Below are positions 1 to 7,162 of a stretch of DNA of 12,004 bases, piece after piece; the first letter of the stretch is position 1; each line of letters begins with the position of its first letter. This DNA comes from F1-60-MAGs104 sp964355975 (GTDB taxonomy: Bacteria; Planctomycetota; Phycisphaerae; Phycisphaerales; SM1A02). Where the stretch lies: contig CAYHFW010000051.1 in assembly GCA_964355975.1 (NCBI GenBank), positions 1-12,004 of the forward strand, read 5' to 3'. A program made the translations under genes and the position numbers. The notes beneath the pieces are model-generated. The model worked only from the letters and a program-made list of their open reading frames with translations. It did not search any database and had not been told where the DNA came from.

Positions 1-523
1 TCGACTCTGGAAAGAGCCAGTCGTAACAGATCGCGCAACCGATGTTGCCGATCTCAGTCAGCGCAACCGGAAACATCGTCGCGGGGTCTGCGCCGACATC
101 GTGAGGCGATGCGTGCACTTCCCACGGAATCCATGGATTCACCTTTCGGTAGATGCTGCGCACTCCACCGGGACCGCACAACACAGTCGTGTTGTAAACG
201 ATGTCATCACGATCGGCGGGCGCCTCGATGAAAGTGCCAGTCTGAATGAACACGCCAAGTTTCTGACAGACTTTCAGGTACTGGTCGATGTACTCGTTGG
301 GCACAGGCACTGCGAGGTGCTTGCGGAGTTCAGCGACCGTCAGATAGACAGGCGCAGCGTGGGCGAACTCTGGAAACGCGAAGAGTCTGACATCGAAGAA
401 TGGTTCGTAGCCCGCAACGGTCTGTTCGACCATCGCACACATTCGGTCGACGCGCGCCCCGATTTCGCTGCGGTCACGCGGACAATCAAACGCGGTCTGA
501 ATCGCGGCGGCGTGATATCTCAT
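1..523 (-). CDS. Nitrilase-superfamily carbon-nitrogen hydrolase, 3' end cut off by the window
   Basis: This reading frame starts with ATG at 523 and stays open for 174 codons to the window edge. It begins MRYHAAAIQTAFDCPRD. It has the nitrilase-superfamily catalytic set: Glu52 in FAFPEF, Lys127 in IYRKVNPW and Cys166 in GCAICYDWLFPE. Glu135 in the PWIPWE motif matches the second glutamate of aliphatic amidases (PWCPIE in AmiE). The Glu52-Lys127 and Lys127-Glu135 spacings, 75 and 8, equal those recalled for AmiE-type amidases (Glu59, Lys134, Glu142). Family members hydrolyse amides, nitriles or carbamoyl compounds through a cysteine thioester. An amidase-like activity is therefore more likely than a true nitrilase, but the substrate is unknown. 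The gene lies 8 bp after the ferredoxin stop codon, so it is probably co-transcribed with it. No strong Shine-Dalgarno is visible. No signal peptide is seen, so it is probably cytoplasmic. Confidence 0.88.
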   Translation of the reverse strand, partial: MRYHAAAIQTAFDCPRDRSEIGARVDRMCAMVEQTVAGYEPFFDVRLFAFPEFAHAAPVYLTVAELRKHLAVPVPNEYIDQYLKVCQKLGVFIQTGTFIEAPADRDDIVYNTTVLCGPGGVRSIYRKVNPWIPWEVHASPHDVGADPATMFPVALTEIGNIGCAICYDWLFPES

Positions 524-531
524 GCTGGTGC

Positions 532-930
532 CTAGTGCGGAATCTCTTTGACCGCGTTGCGATTCCAAGAGGGAACGCGCACAACGACCGGCCCATTCCC
601 CTTGATCTCGCACTGGCATGCCAACCGGCTGTTGCGTTGAATTCCGGGAGCTTCTTCGACGCGGTCCTCTTCTGCTTCTGTGGGCTCGGTCAGTTGGTCC
701 ATCCCCTGTTCAACATAAATGTGGCAGGTCGAGCAGGCGCAGACTCCACCGCATGCATGCTCAATGTTGATGCCATGGTCGATCGCCACCTCGAGCAATG
801 ATTCGCCCGAACCCCCCATGAGTTCCCACCGCTCACGGTCAGTCGCAGTCAATCCCGCTGGGTCTTCGAGTTGAAAGGTCACAGGCACAATCGGTGGGCC
901 GTGTTCATGTCCATCGCGTTTGAGATGCAT
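532..930 (-). CDS. fdx: ISC/adrenodoxin-type [2Fe-2S] ferredoxin
   Basis: Small electron-transfer protein of 132 residues from the ATG at 930. The cluster ligands fit the adrenodoxin/IscFdx pattern C-x5-C-x2-C...C: Cys60, Cys66 and Cys69 in ACGGVCACSTCHIYV, then Cys105 in SRLACQ. Further ISC-type marks are EEDRVEEAPGIQRNSRL, which matches the family's EEDMLDKAWGLEPNSRL block, and the C-terminal VRVPSWNRNAVKE, like EIPKYTINHAKE. These ferredoxins supply electrons for Fe-S cluster assembly or to P450-type partners, but no isc genes lie in the window. Extra cysteines at 64 and 107 are not expected ligands. The frame could be extended to a GTG at 999. That extension has no family resemblance and would run through the long hairpin at 967-1012, so the internal ATG is preferred. 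The nitrilase-family gene follows after 8 bp. Confidence 0.88.
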   Translation of the reverse strand: MHLKRDGHEHGPPIVPVTFQLEDPAGLTATDRERWELMGGSGESLLEVAIDHGINIEHACGGVCACSTCHIYVEQGMDQLTEPTEAEEDRVEEAPGIQRNSRLACQCEIKGNGPVVVRVPSWNRNAVKEIPH

Positions 931-966
931 CAGCCAAGTGTATGGAGTTGCGCTCTGATGGATAAG

Positions 967-1012
967 GTGACGGGCAGACGCGGTCGCAACTGCGATCACA
1001 TCTGCCCGTCAC
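967..1012 (-). terminator. Long hairpin after the subtilase gene, probable terminator
   Basis: A perfect 12-bp inverted repeat, GTGACGGGCAGA (967-978) and TCTGCCCGTCAC (1001-1012), encloses a second imperfect 6-bp stem (982-987 with 992-997, one G-T pair) and an AACT loop. It lies 37 bp downstream of the subtilase stop codon on the minus strand and upstream of the ferredoxin ATG. The position suits transcription termination or transcript-end stabilisation. On the minus strand the bases after it (CTTATCC) form only a poor U-tract, so intrinsic termination is not certain. Confidence 0.55.
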
Positions 1013-1049
1013 TCGAGGCGAGGGAGAACTCGATCAATGACTCTGCCGA

Positions 1050-3452
1050 TTAGGGCAACAAGTGGATCGCGTTGATGTTTGCGCTCGTTGGGATTCCTCG
1101 CGCAGTCGCAACAAAGTATGAGGCGAACGAGCCAGCGGTGTTCGTTCCAGTCGTGGTCGGCGTGAAGTTGAATGCGTCCTCGTCGAGACCTGTGACGCCA
1201 GTGACGCTGAACCCACCCACGGTCGAGAACGTCGAGACGCCAGCCGATGAGATTGCAAACGCATCGACATCCTCTGACGAGTTCGTCGAGAGCCCGACAT
1301 CCGATCCGTCAAAGTAGTAAGCCCACGTTCCGCTCGTAGCCGACCCCAAAGCCGTCGGTGTAAAACCGATGACGTCCTCGTCTGCGAGGCCAGTCAGACC
1401 CGTGACTGAGGGATCGCCCAACGTCGAGATCCCGATTGCGCCGCTCGGAAGAATTGCGATCGCATCGACATCTTCATTGTTCGTGGTGAGCCCCACGTCC
1501 GAGCCGTCGAAGTAAAAGGACCACGTTCCAGCTGTCGTTGCGCCAAGCGAAGTCGGCGTGAACTTGATGATGTCCGAGTCATCGACCGCCGTGCCGCTTG
1601 GTCCGCCGGTGATGCCGGCAACCGTCGAATCACTATCGATCGAGATGAGCAACTCTCCGCTCGGCAACATCGCGAATGCGTCGATTGCAACCGCAGTCAA
1701 GCCCACATCAGAACCATCAAAGTAGAGGCTCCACGTGCTCGTCGCTCCGTCATATTGCGCGATGTCTTCGTCGGCGACCGCGCCCGCTGCGCCGAGGGTT
1801 GGCGTTCCAAGAACCGCAACGAGAACCTTGCCCGTGATCGTTCCGCCACCACCGCCACCACCGCCGCCAGTCGTGTTTGTGAGCGCGCGATGCAGGTTGA
1901 TTCGTCCCTTGCCGAGCGAACCGACATACGTTGGGTTCAGCGCATCGATGTTCTCACCGGTCGAAACGAGCCGGGTGAAGAGTTGCGCCGCAGTCAAGGT
2001 CGGTGCGTGGCTCCACAGATTCGCAGCCACACCTGCGACGAGCGGAGTCGCCATCGAGGTGCCGCTGAGCGCCGCGACATAATCAGTATCAGGCGATGCG
2101 TGGTTGTGATAGGTCGAGTAGATCGTGACGCCTGGCGCCGAGATATCGACCCACGATCCATAACTCGAGAACGACGCTTTCTTGTCCGACTGATCTGTGG
2201 CCGCAACCGAGTAGATATCGGTTCGCGAGCACATGTAGTCAGCCGTCGTAGTGTTTGCGTTGCCTGCAGCCTTCAGGATGAGCCCACCAGCGGCGATGAA
2301 GTAGTTGCACGCGACATCTAATCCACCAGAATTCGAGGACCCCCACGAGCAGGTTGCAATTCGTGCGCCGTTGTTGGCCGCATAGTTCAGTGCGCTCGCT
2401 GCGTAATCCATTCTGACATAGCCGACCTCACTCGCCCCGCTCGCGGCACTGTGACCGATTCGCAGGCACATGACGCGTGCGCCATCGCCTGTTGCAGTCT
2501 GCACGCCACTTCCGAATCCACCGGCGGGGCTTGCGACCCCGAACCCGTTGTTGTTCAGTGCCGCGACAATTCCAGCGCAGTGCGTTCCGTGACCGTTGAA
2601 GTCGCGTGGGTCGTTGTCTGCACCTGTGCAGTCTTCGCCCGACCAGCATGTTGCGATCGCTGCCGAGACGAAGTCGTACCCGACCCAATCATCGACGAAT
2701 CCGTTGCCGTCATCATCATTTCCAGCGAGCCCATTCTTTTCGGCTGCATTGATCCAGATGTTGCCACCGATGGCCGTCGTGTTCGTGCTCGACGCGGCCG
2801 ATCCTCCGAGGTCCTTGTGGTAGTAGCGAACTCCAGTGTCGATCACAGCGACGATCTTCGATGGATCGCCGTTCTGGATATCAAAGCCTTCGGGCGCGTC
2901 AATGTCTTTGTCGCTCGTCTGCTGAAGATGCCACTGCGAAGCAAAACTTGAATCGTTGGGGGTTCCATAGATCGGGTGGATTCCGATCGGCTGCACTTGG
3001 CGAACGAGTGGATTCGCTCGGAAGTCTGCCATCGCAGCCTCGAGCGTCGTCACGGTGAGGTCGATCATCACGACCGTGTAACCGCTGAGATCTGGCAGCG
3101 CGCGTGCATCAAGTTCTTTCGGTGGTCGAGATTGAAACTGCTTGCGAATGAACTTCACTCCGTGCCGCTCGCAAACGAGGTCGAGCGAGTCGATCCCGAC
3201 GCGCCCCTCGCCACCAAATCCCATCGCTTCAAGCGTGTCGGTTGCGTCAACGCCGAACTCGACGATGAACTCGTCCGCGACGATCCATTCTGCTTGCCCG
3301 AGTTCGAAGAGAGCCGCATTGGCAGGCGCCGCCCCCGACGCAATGAGGTAGGCGTCGTTGGGCTTTGGATCGACCCGCTGTGCAAGAGCATCCTGCGCGA
3401 AGGCGGATGCGGCGACGACGGTGGCGATCACGAGTGCGCTTGAATCTTTCAT
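1050..3452 (-). CDS. Secreted S8 family peptidase (subtilase) with C-terminal repeat domain
   Basis: Serine endopeptidase of 800 residues. The start is the ATG at 3452, with GGAGG six bases upstream. An N-terminal signal peptide is likely, with cleavage after an AFA or ALA site at about residues 19-24. Residues 26 to about 160 resemble an inhibitor-I9-like propeptide. The catalytic domain runs from about 170 to 525. The triad is Asp205 (VAVIDTG), His288 (NGHGTHCAG) and Ser466 (SGTSMATP), with oxyanion Asn398 (KAAGNAN). An acidic NDDDGNGFVDD segment at 245-255 is probably a calcium site. Nine glycines (529-537) then link to four units of about 59-72 residues (541-800). Three units carry FDGSDVGL and the last has lost it. 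The protein is probably exported and acts on extracellular or periplasmic protein. It is transcribed alone and divergently from rlmN; a hairpin follows. The peptidase call is secure, the repeat function unknown. Confidence 0.95.
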   Translation of the reverse strand: MKDSSALVIATVVAASAFAQDALAQRVDPKPNDAYLIASGAAPANAALFELGQAEWIVADEFIVEFGVDATDTLEAMGFGGEGRVGIDSLDLVCERHGVKFIRKQFQSRPPKELDARALPDLSGYTVVMIDLTVTTLEAAMADFRANPLVRQVQPIGIHPIYGTPNDSSFASQWHLQQTSDKDIDAPEGFDIQNGDPSKIVAVIDTGVRYYHKDLGGSAASSTNTTAIGGNIWINAAEKNGLAGNDDDGNGFVDDWVGYDFVSAAIATCWSGEDCTGADNDPRDFNGHGTHCAGIVAALNNNGFGVASPAGGFGSGVQTATGDGARVMCLRIGHSAASGASEVGYVRMDYAASALNYAANNGARIATCSWGSSNSGGLDVACNYFIAAGGLILKAAGNANTTTADYMCSRTDIYSVAATDQSDKKASFSSYGSWVDISAPGVTIYSTYHNHASPDTDYVAALSGTSMATPLVAGVAANLWSHAPTLTAAQLFTRLVSTGENIDALNPTYVGSLGKGRINLHRALTNTTGGGGGGGGGTITGKVLVAVLGTPTLGAAGAVADEDIAQYDGATSTWSLYFDGSDVGLTAVAIDAFAMLPSGELLISIDSDSTVAGITGGPSGTAVDDSDIIKFTPTSLGATTAGTWSFYFDGSDVGLTTNNEDVDAIAILPSGAIGISTLGDPSVTGLTGLADEDVIGFTPTALGSATSGTWAYYFDGSDVGLSTNSSEDVDAFAISSAGVSTFSTVGGFSVTGVTGLDEDAFNFTPTTTGTNTAGSFASYFVATARGIPTSANINAIHLLP
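1053..1832 (-). repeat. Four tandem protein repeats in the subtilase C-terminus
   Basis: Residues 541-599, 600-671, 672-738 and 739-800 align as four units. Each starts with a hydrophobic strand-like stretch (GKVLVAVL, ELLISID, AIGIST, VSTFST). A DED/DSD turn with FTPT follows, then TxGTWxxYFDGSDVGL, and each ends near DAxAxLPSG. The sharp strand-turn pattern suggests an all-beta fold such as a small propeller or solenoid, but this is inference. I cannot tie the repeat to a named domain family. The fourth unit replaces the FDGSDVGL motif with FVATARGI and stops at HLLP. Confidence 0.75.
1842..1868 (-). repeat. Poly-glycine codon tract (nine GGN codons)
   Basis: Nine consecutive GGN codons (residues 529-537 of the subtilase) join the catalytic domain to the repeat domain. 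On the plus strand this reads as an interrupted CCA/CCG triplet repeat. It is a flexible linker. Length change by slippage would stay in frame. Confidence 0.8.
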
Positions 3453-3703
3453 CTATAACCTCCGATGGAGTACAAACCTGGACTACTTTCGAACTACCCC
3501 GACGATCGGGAAGCCCGAACAACCACTTGAACTTATCAATATGAGTCAGGGCGAGGGTAAAAAATACATCGCCAGATGCCCTTCGTAGAAATTCTGACCT
3601 TTTAGTGGTCTTTGGTGGCGACCGGGTCGTGATTGGCTCGCAATGGCCCGCAACCCCCACTGAACGCCGATCCAGAGCAATCTCCCCGTAGAATTCAGGA
3701 TTC
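3453..3703. other. Divergent intergenic region between the subtilase and rlmN
   Basis: This is the largest gap in the window, 251 bp, and must hold the start signals for both genes. Visible elements are GGAGG at 3459-3463 (minus-strand ribosome site, six bases from the subtilase ATG), AGGA at 3697-3700 just before the rlmN ATG, and a short TCGGG-AAG-CCCGA dyad near 3506. A TAGAAT hexamer at 3689-3694 could be a -10 box giving a very short rlmN leader, but it has no matching -35. I found no convincing promoter for the subtilase and no RNA gene. Confidence 0.5.
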
Positions 3704-4807
3704 ATGAGACCCGACCCACTTGCTCTGACGAGTCTTGAATTCGTCGCCGCCGCCGTGGCAGAGGGTCGCTCGAAATTCGAAGCGCTCGGCGCCTACCGCC
3801 GCCTGCACCGAACCGGAGAGTGGGCAGAGTGGATGGCACCACCCCCCGCCGCGCCAATCAAGCAACACATCGACGAACGCACGATGAAATTCTTGTTGTG
3901 CGTTGGCGCAGAGCTCGAAACAGAGAGCGTGATCATCCCGATGCCCCACCGCGGAGGCAGGTTCAGTCGCACACTTTGCGTGAGCAGCCAAGTCGGGTGC
4001 GCGATGGGATGCACCTTCTGCGAGACGGGGCAAATGGGGTTGATGCGCAGCCTCACTGTGCGCGAGATTGTGCAGCAACTGCACGTCGCACGCTTTGGTG
4101 TGCAGCACCCGTTCGAAGACGAGAGTCGCACACCATCCGGTGGATTCGACATCGCAAACATCGTCTTTATGGGAATGGGTGAACCGATGGACAACCTCGA
4201 TTCGGTCTTGCAGGCGATCCGAATCTTCTGCGACATGAACGGACCAGCGATCGGATGCTCACGCGTCACTGTGAGCACAGTTGGGCGCACTGCAGGCATT
4301 CGCGCGCTCGGCGAGTTCATTCAGACTGCAGGATTGCGACGCGTCGGACTTGCGATCAGTCTGAATGCGCCCAATGATGAGATTCGAAGTCAGATCATGC
4401 CGATCAATCGCGCCGAACCGATGGCGGTGCTGCGCAAGGCGATGACGGACTTTCCAAAGCGGCCCACATCGGCTCTCTGCGCTGAATATGTGCTGATTCC
4501 TGGGGTCAACGATCGGCTCGAGCACGCCGATGAGGTCTGCGCATTTCTCAAAGGCATTCGCTGCTCACTCAACGTGATCCCATACAACCCACGGCGAAAC
4601 AGTCCTTGGCCCGCTCCCGACGAGGCCGCGGTCGACGCGTGGGTTGCACGCGCGATTGCGAATGGGCAGTTCACGAAACGACGACGAACGAAGGGACGCA
4701 CTGCGATGGCCGCGTGCGGTCAACTCGGAAATGAGCGGGTGCGCCAGCGAAAGTTTGTCGACGTTGCGGTTGGTGGGGCTGCCCCCCCATCCCCCCACGC
4801 CGACTAA
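3704..4807 (+). CDS. rlmN: Radical SAM 23S rRNA adenine-C2 methyltransferase, RlmN family
   Basis: RlmN methylates C2 of adenine 2503 in 23S rRNA (and A37 of some tRNAs) by a ping-pong radical SAM mechanism. The 367-residue frame has the [4Fe-4S] motif Cys99-x3-Cys103-x2-Cys106 after TLCVSSQVG, the FMGMGEPMDN SAM-binding block (155-164), SLNAPNDEIR (219-228), IPGVNDRLEHA (265-275) and the methyl-carrying Cys338 in AACGQL. The sequence is a divergent member: the motif continues CETG instead of the usual CATG, the N-terminal accessory region is short (about 60 residues before the conserved core), and SLHAP reads SLNAP. The ATG at 3704 has AGGA only three bases upstream. A relative such as Cfr (C8 methylation) is possible, but TLCVSSQVGC and the C-terminal RRRTKGR favour RlmN. 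The dispensable-looking tail (GGAAPPSPHAD) is encoded by C-tracts. The stop overlaps the pdhC stop. Confidence 0.85.
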   Translation: MRPDPLALTSLEFVAAAVAEGRSKFEALGAYRRLHRTGEWAEWMAPPPAAPIKQHIDERTMKFLLCVGAELETESVIIPMPHRGGRFSRTLCVSSQVGCAMGCTFCETGQMGLMRSLTVREIVQQLHVARFGVQHPFEDESRTPSGGFDIANIVFMGMGEPMDNLDSVLQAIRIFCDMNGPAIGCSRVTVSTVGRTAGIRALGEFIQTAGLRRVGLAISLNAPNDEIRSQIMPINRAEPMAVLRKAMTDFPKRPTSALCAEYVLIPGVNDRLEHADEVCAFLKGIRCSLNVIPYNPRRNSPWPAPDEAAVDAWVARAIANGQFTKRRRTKGRTAMAACGQLGNERVRQRKFVDVAVGGAAPPSPHAD

Positions 4808-6117
4808 ACCAACAGCGTCGCGGGGTTCTCGATGTTGTGCTTCACAGACTGCAAGTACTCCGACGCCATCGCGCCATCGATCACGCGGTGATCGAGGCTG
4901 AGCGTCGCCTGCATTTCGTGACCAACAACCAACTGATGGTTGCGAACGACTGGTTGTTCGACCGCTGCTCCGCAGGCAAGAATCGCGCTGTTGGGCGGAT
5001 TGATAATCGCCGTGAAGTGTTCGACTCCAAACATGCCGAGATTCGAGATGGTGAATGTCGCGCCTGCCATGTCTTCTGGGCCGAGCCCCCGCGTGCGCGC
5101 CTTCTCAGCAAGCGTGCGTGTTTCTGCTGAAATCTCGCGCAATCCCTTGCGCTGCGCCTCGCGCAAGACTGCGACGACGAGCCCGCCGCCGCGCTCGGCC
5201 GGAAGTGAGATTGCCACGCCGATGTTGACATCACCGTGCAAGATGATCCGGTCGCCACCCCACGAAGCATTAAAGAATGGATGCGCTGCCATCGAGAGCG
5301 CGCAAGCACGCACGATGAAGTCGTTCACACTCAGTTTGACAGACTGCGGCGCGAGTTGCACATTCAGCATCGCACGCAGTTCAAGAAGTGGATCCATATT
5401 GAATCGCATCGAGACTTGGTAGTGCGGAATCGTTGACTTGCTCTCAACGAGTCGTCGCGCGATCGCTTGACGCATTCCCGAGAGCATCACCTCTGAGCCG
5501 CCAGCACCGATTGGCACGACCGCTCCCGCTGAGGCCCGCCCAGATTGTGCGACGTGCACGAGATCAGCCGCGCGCGCACCCCCCGCCTTCAACCGCGCCG
5601 CCTCGGCGAGCACATCTTGCTTCACGACGCGCCCGCTCGGTCCACTGCCGCGGATCGATGCGACAGAAATGCCAAGTTCATCTGCGATTCTGCGTGCGAG
5701 TGGCGAGACGCGTTGGCGCGATGCAGACTCGGCTGAATCGGCAAACTCAGCACATTTGGCTGGCGCAACCGAATCATTCCCAGCACTCTTTGCAGCAGTT
5801 GGCGCCGCTGCGCGCACTGCCGCCGCTGGCGCATCCACGGGTGCTGCGATGGCTGCGTCGCCGGGCGTGGCGCTCTCGCCTTCGACAGCGATCAGCGCGA
5901 TGGGCGTTCCGACGGGAACCATCTTTCCCGCTTCAACCATGATGCGCACGATGACGCCATCGTCGTAGACGGGCATTTCCATCGTCGCCTTGTCAGTCTC
6001 GACATCTGCAACAACATCTCCCGATGAGACTGCGTCGCCTTCTTTCACATTCCAACGAACGATCGTCCCTGCTTCCATCGTGTCAGAAAGTCTGGGCATC
6101 GTCACTTGCACTGGCAT
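4804..6117 (-). CDS. pdhC: Dihydrolipoyl acetyltransferase, E2 of pyruvate dehydrogenase
   Basis: Core of the pyruvate dehydrogenase complex: it moves the acetyl group from E1 to CoA on a swinging lipoyl arm. The protein has 437 residues from the ATG at 6117. Residues 1-80 are one lipoyl domain with the lipoylated Lys43 in VETDKATME. An Ala/Pro-rich linker follows (about 83-135), then a peripheral-subunit-binding domain at 137-170 (SPLARRIADELGI...GPSGRVVKQDV). The catalytic domain (about 210-437) has His410 and Asp414 in LDHRVIDGA. The frame is open further upstream to 6315, but that extension overlaps the end of pdhB and lacks homology, whereas MPVQVTMPRLSDTMEAG is the classic E2 N-terminus. 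It lies 49 bp after pdhB in the same operon. The other end meets rlmN with overlapping stop codons (shared CTAA). Confidence 0.93.
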   Translation of the reverse strand: MPVQVTMPRLSDTMEAGTIVRWNVKEGDAVSSGDVVADVETDKATMEMPVYDDGVIVRIMVEAGKMVPVGTPIALIAVEGESATPGDAAIAAPVDAPAAAVRAAAPTAAKSAGNDSVAPAKCAEFADSAESASRQRVSPLARRIADELGISVASIRGSGPSGRVVKQDVLAEAARLKAGGARAADLVHVAQSGRASAGAVVPIGAGGSEVMLSGMRQAIARRLVESKSTIPHYQVSMRFNMDPLLELRAMLNVQLAPQSVKLSVNDFIVRACALSMAAHPFFNASWGGDRIILHGDVNIGVAISLPAERGGGLVVAVLREAQRKGLREISAETRTLAEKARTRGLGPEDMAGATFTISNLGMFGVEHFTAIINPPNSAILACGAAVEQPVVRNHQLVVGHEMQATLSLDHRVIDGAMASEYLQSVKHNIENPATLLV

Positions 6118-6134
6118 CGTTTCATTTCTTTCAG

Positions 6135-6149
6135 CGCGCAATGTGCGCG
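6135..6149 (-). other. Intercistronic hairpin between pdhB and pdhC
   Basis: CGCGCA-ATG-TGCGCG is a perfect 6-bp all-but-one GC stem with a three-base loop. It lies in the 49-bp gap, 17 bp before the pdhC start. On the transcribed strand no T-run follows, so it is unlikely to be a full terminator. It could set an RNA processing or stability boundary between the E1 and E2 cistrons. Confidence 0.45.
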
Positions 6150-6166
6150 ACTTCGGTATGCCTTCG

Positions 6167-7162
6167 TCAGGCCTTATAGAGACACGCGCGCACAGCCTCG
6201 CAAATGCGCCGTGCGTTTGGAAGATATTCCTGTTCGAGATCGTACGCATACGGCGCAGGAACATCCGCCGTGTGCACGCGATGCACATAGTTGTCGAGAT
6301 CGTCGAAACATTCACGGTGCACGAGCGCCGCGACCTCCGAACCAGGCGAGCCGAAACTCCACGACTGATCGACCACGATGCATGCGCCCGTGCGCTTCAC
6401 GCTGCGAACGATCGCTCCAGCATCGAGTGGACGAATCGTGCGCATGTCGAGAATCTCGCACGAAACACCCTCTTTTTCGAGGGCTTCGGCTGCCTCGAGA
6501 CAGAGGTGCACGGGTCGACCAAATGACACAATCGTGCAGTCGGTTCCGGCTCGTGCTGTGCGTGCTTGTCCAAACGGAATGAGGTATTCCTCTTCGGGCA
6601 CTTCGCCTTTCATCGAGAGAAGCCGTTCGCTCTCGAGAAAGAAGACAGGATCATCATCGCGAATCGCCGTCTTCATCAGTCCCTTCGCGTCGTATGGGTT
6701 CGATGGGATCACCATCTTCATCCCTGGAACATTTGAGAAGAGCCCTTCGACTGCCCATGAGTGAGTTGAGCCGAGTTGGCCACCGGCGCCGTTGTTGCCG
6801 CGGAAGACGATCGGGCATCCAAACTGACCACCCGACATATAGAGCATCTTGGGCGCGTTGTTGAGAATCGGATCTGCAGCAACGAGACTGAACGACCAGG
6901 ACATGAACTCGACGATGGGTCGCAACCCCATCATTGCCGATCCAATGGCCATGCCAGCAAAGCCACACTCGCTGATGGGAGTGTCGATGACGCGGCGCGG
7001 TCCAAACTCTTCGAGCATTCCCTTGCTGACCTTGTAGGCACCGTTGTACTGCGCGACTTCTTCGCCGAGCAGATAGACGCGCTTGTCGCGGCGCATTTCT
7101 TCGCTCATCGCCTCGCGTACTGCGTCACGAAACTCGATTTCACGCATCGTCGCCGTGGTCAT
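6167..7162 (-). CDS. pdhB: Pyruvate dehydrogenase E1 component, beta subunit
   Basis: Together with PdhA this subunit forms the thiamine-diphosphate enzyme that decarboxylates pyruvate and reductively acetylates the lipoyl arm of E2. The 331-residue length is normal for the family. Visible marks are LLGEEVAQYNGAYKVSKGM near 31-49, DTPISE with catalytic Glu65 (which contacts the ThDP aminopyrimidine), GFAGMAIGSAMMGLRP (67-82), FRGNNGAGGQLGSTHS (120-135) and the C-terminal transketolase-type domain from about 200 (DCTIVSFG, ILDMRTIRPLD). The KGEVPEEEYLIPFG stretch points to pyruvate rather than branched-chain oxoacid dehydrogenase. The ATG overlaps the pdhA TGA (ATGA), and GGAG lies five bases upstream inside pdhA, so translation is probably coupled and gives equal E1 subunits. 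Confidence 0.95.
   Translation of the reverse strand: MTTATMREIEFRDAVREAMSEEMRRDKRVYLLGEEVAQYNGAYKVSKGMLEEFGPRRVIDTPISECGFAGMAIGSAMMGLRPIVEFMSWSFSLVAADPILNNAPKMLYMSGGQFGCPIVFRGNNGAGGQLGSTHSWAVEGLFSNVPGMKMVIPSNPYDAKGLMKTAIRDDDPVFFLESERLLSMKGEVPEEEYLIPFGQARTARAGTDCTIVSFGRPVHLCLEAAEALEKEGVSCEILDMRTIRPLDAGAIVRSVKRTGACIVVDQSWSFGSPGSEVAALVHRECFDDLDNYVHRVHTADVPAPYAYDLEQEYLPNARRICEAVRACLYKA

Noticed and set aside
101..535. Plus-strand frame of 144 codons at the left edge
   Set aside because: It is antisense to the nitrilase-family gene, whose catalytic residues are all visible on the minus strand.
1755..2321. Plus-strand open frame of 188 codons inside the subtilase gene
   Set aside because: It lies opposite the catalytic Ser and Asn region of the subtilase. 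The product is Arg-rich and shows no recognisable feature.
3247..3705. Minus-strand frame of 152 codons crossing the subtilase start and the intergenic region
   Set aside because: It is out of frame with the signal peptide and propeptide. The subtilase ATG with GGAGG explains this end better.
6118..6315. 66-codon upstream extension of pdhC
   Set aside because: It overlaps the end of pdhB and is unlike E2 proteins. The lipoyl-domain start MPVQVTMPRLSDTM is the natural N-terminus.
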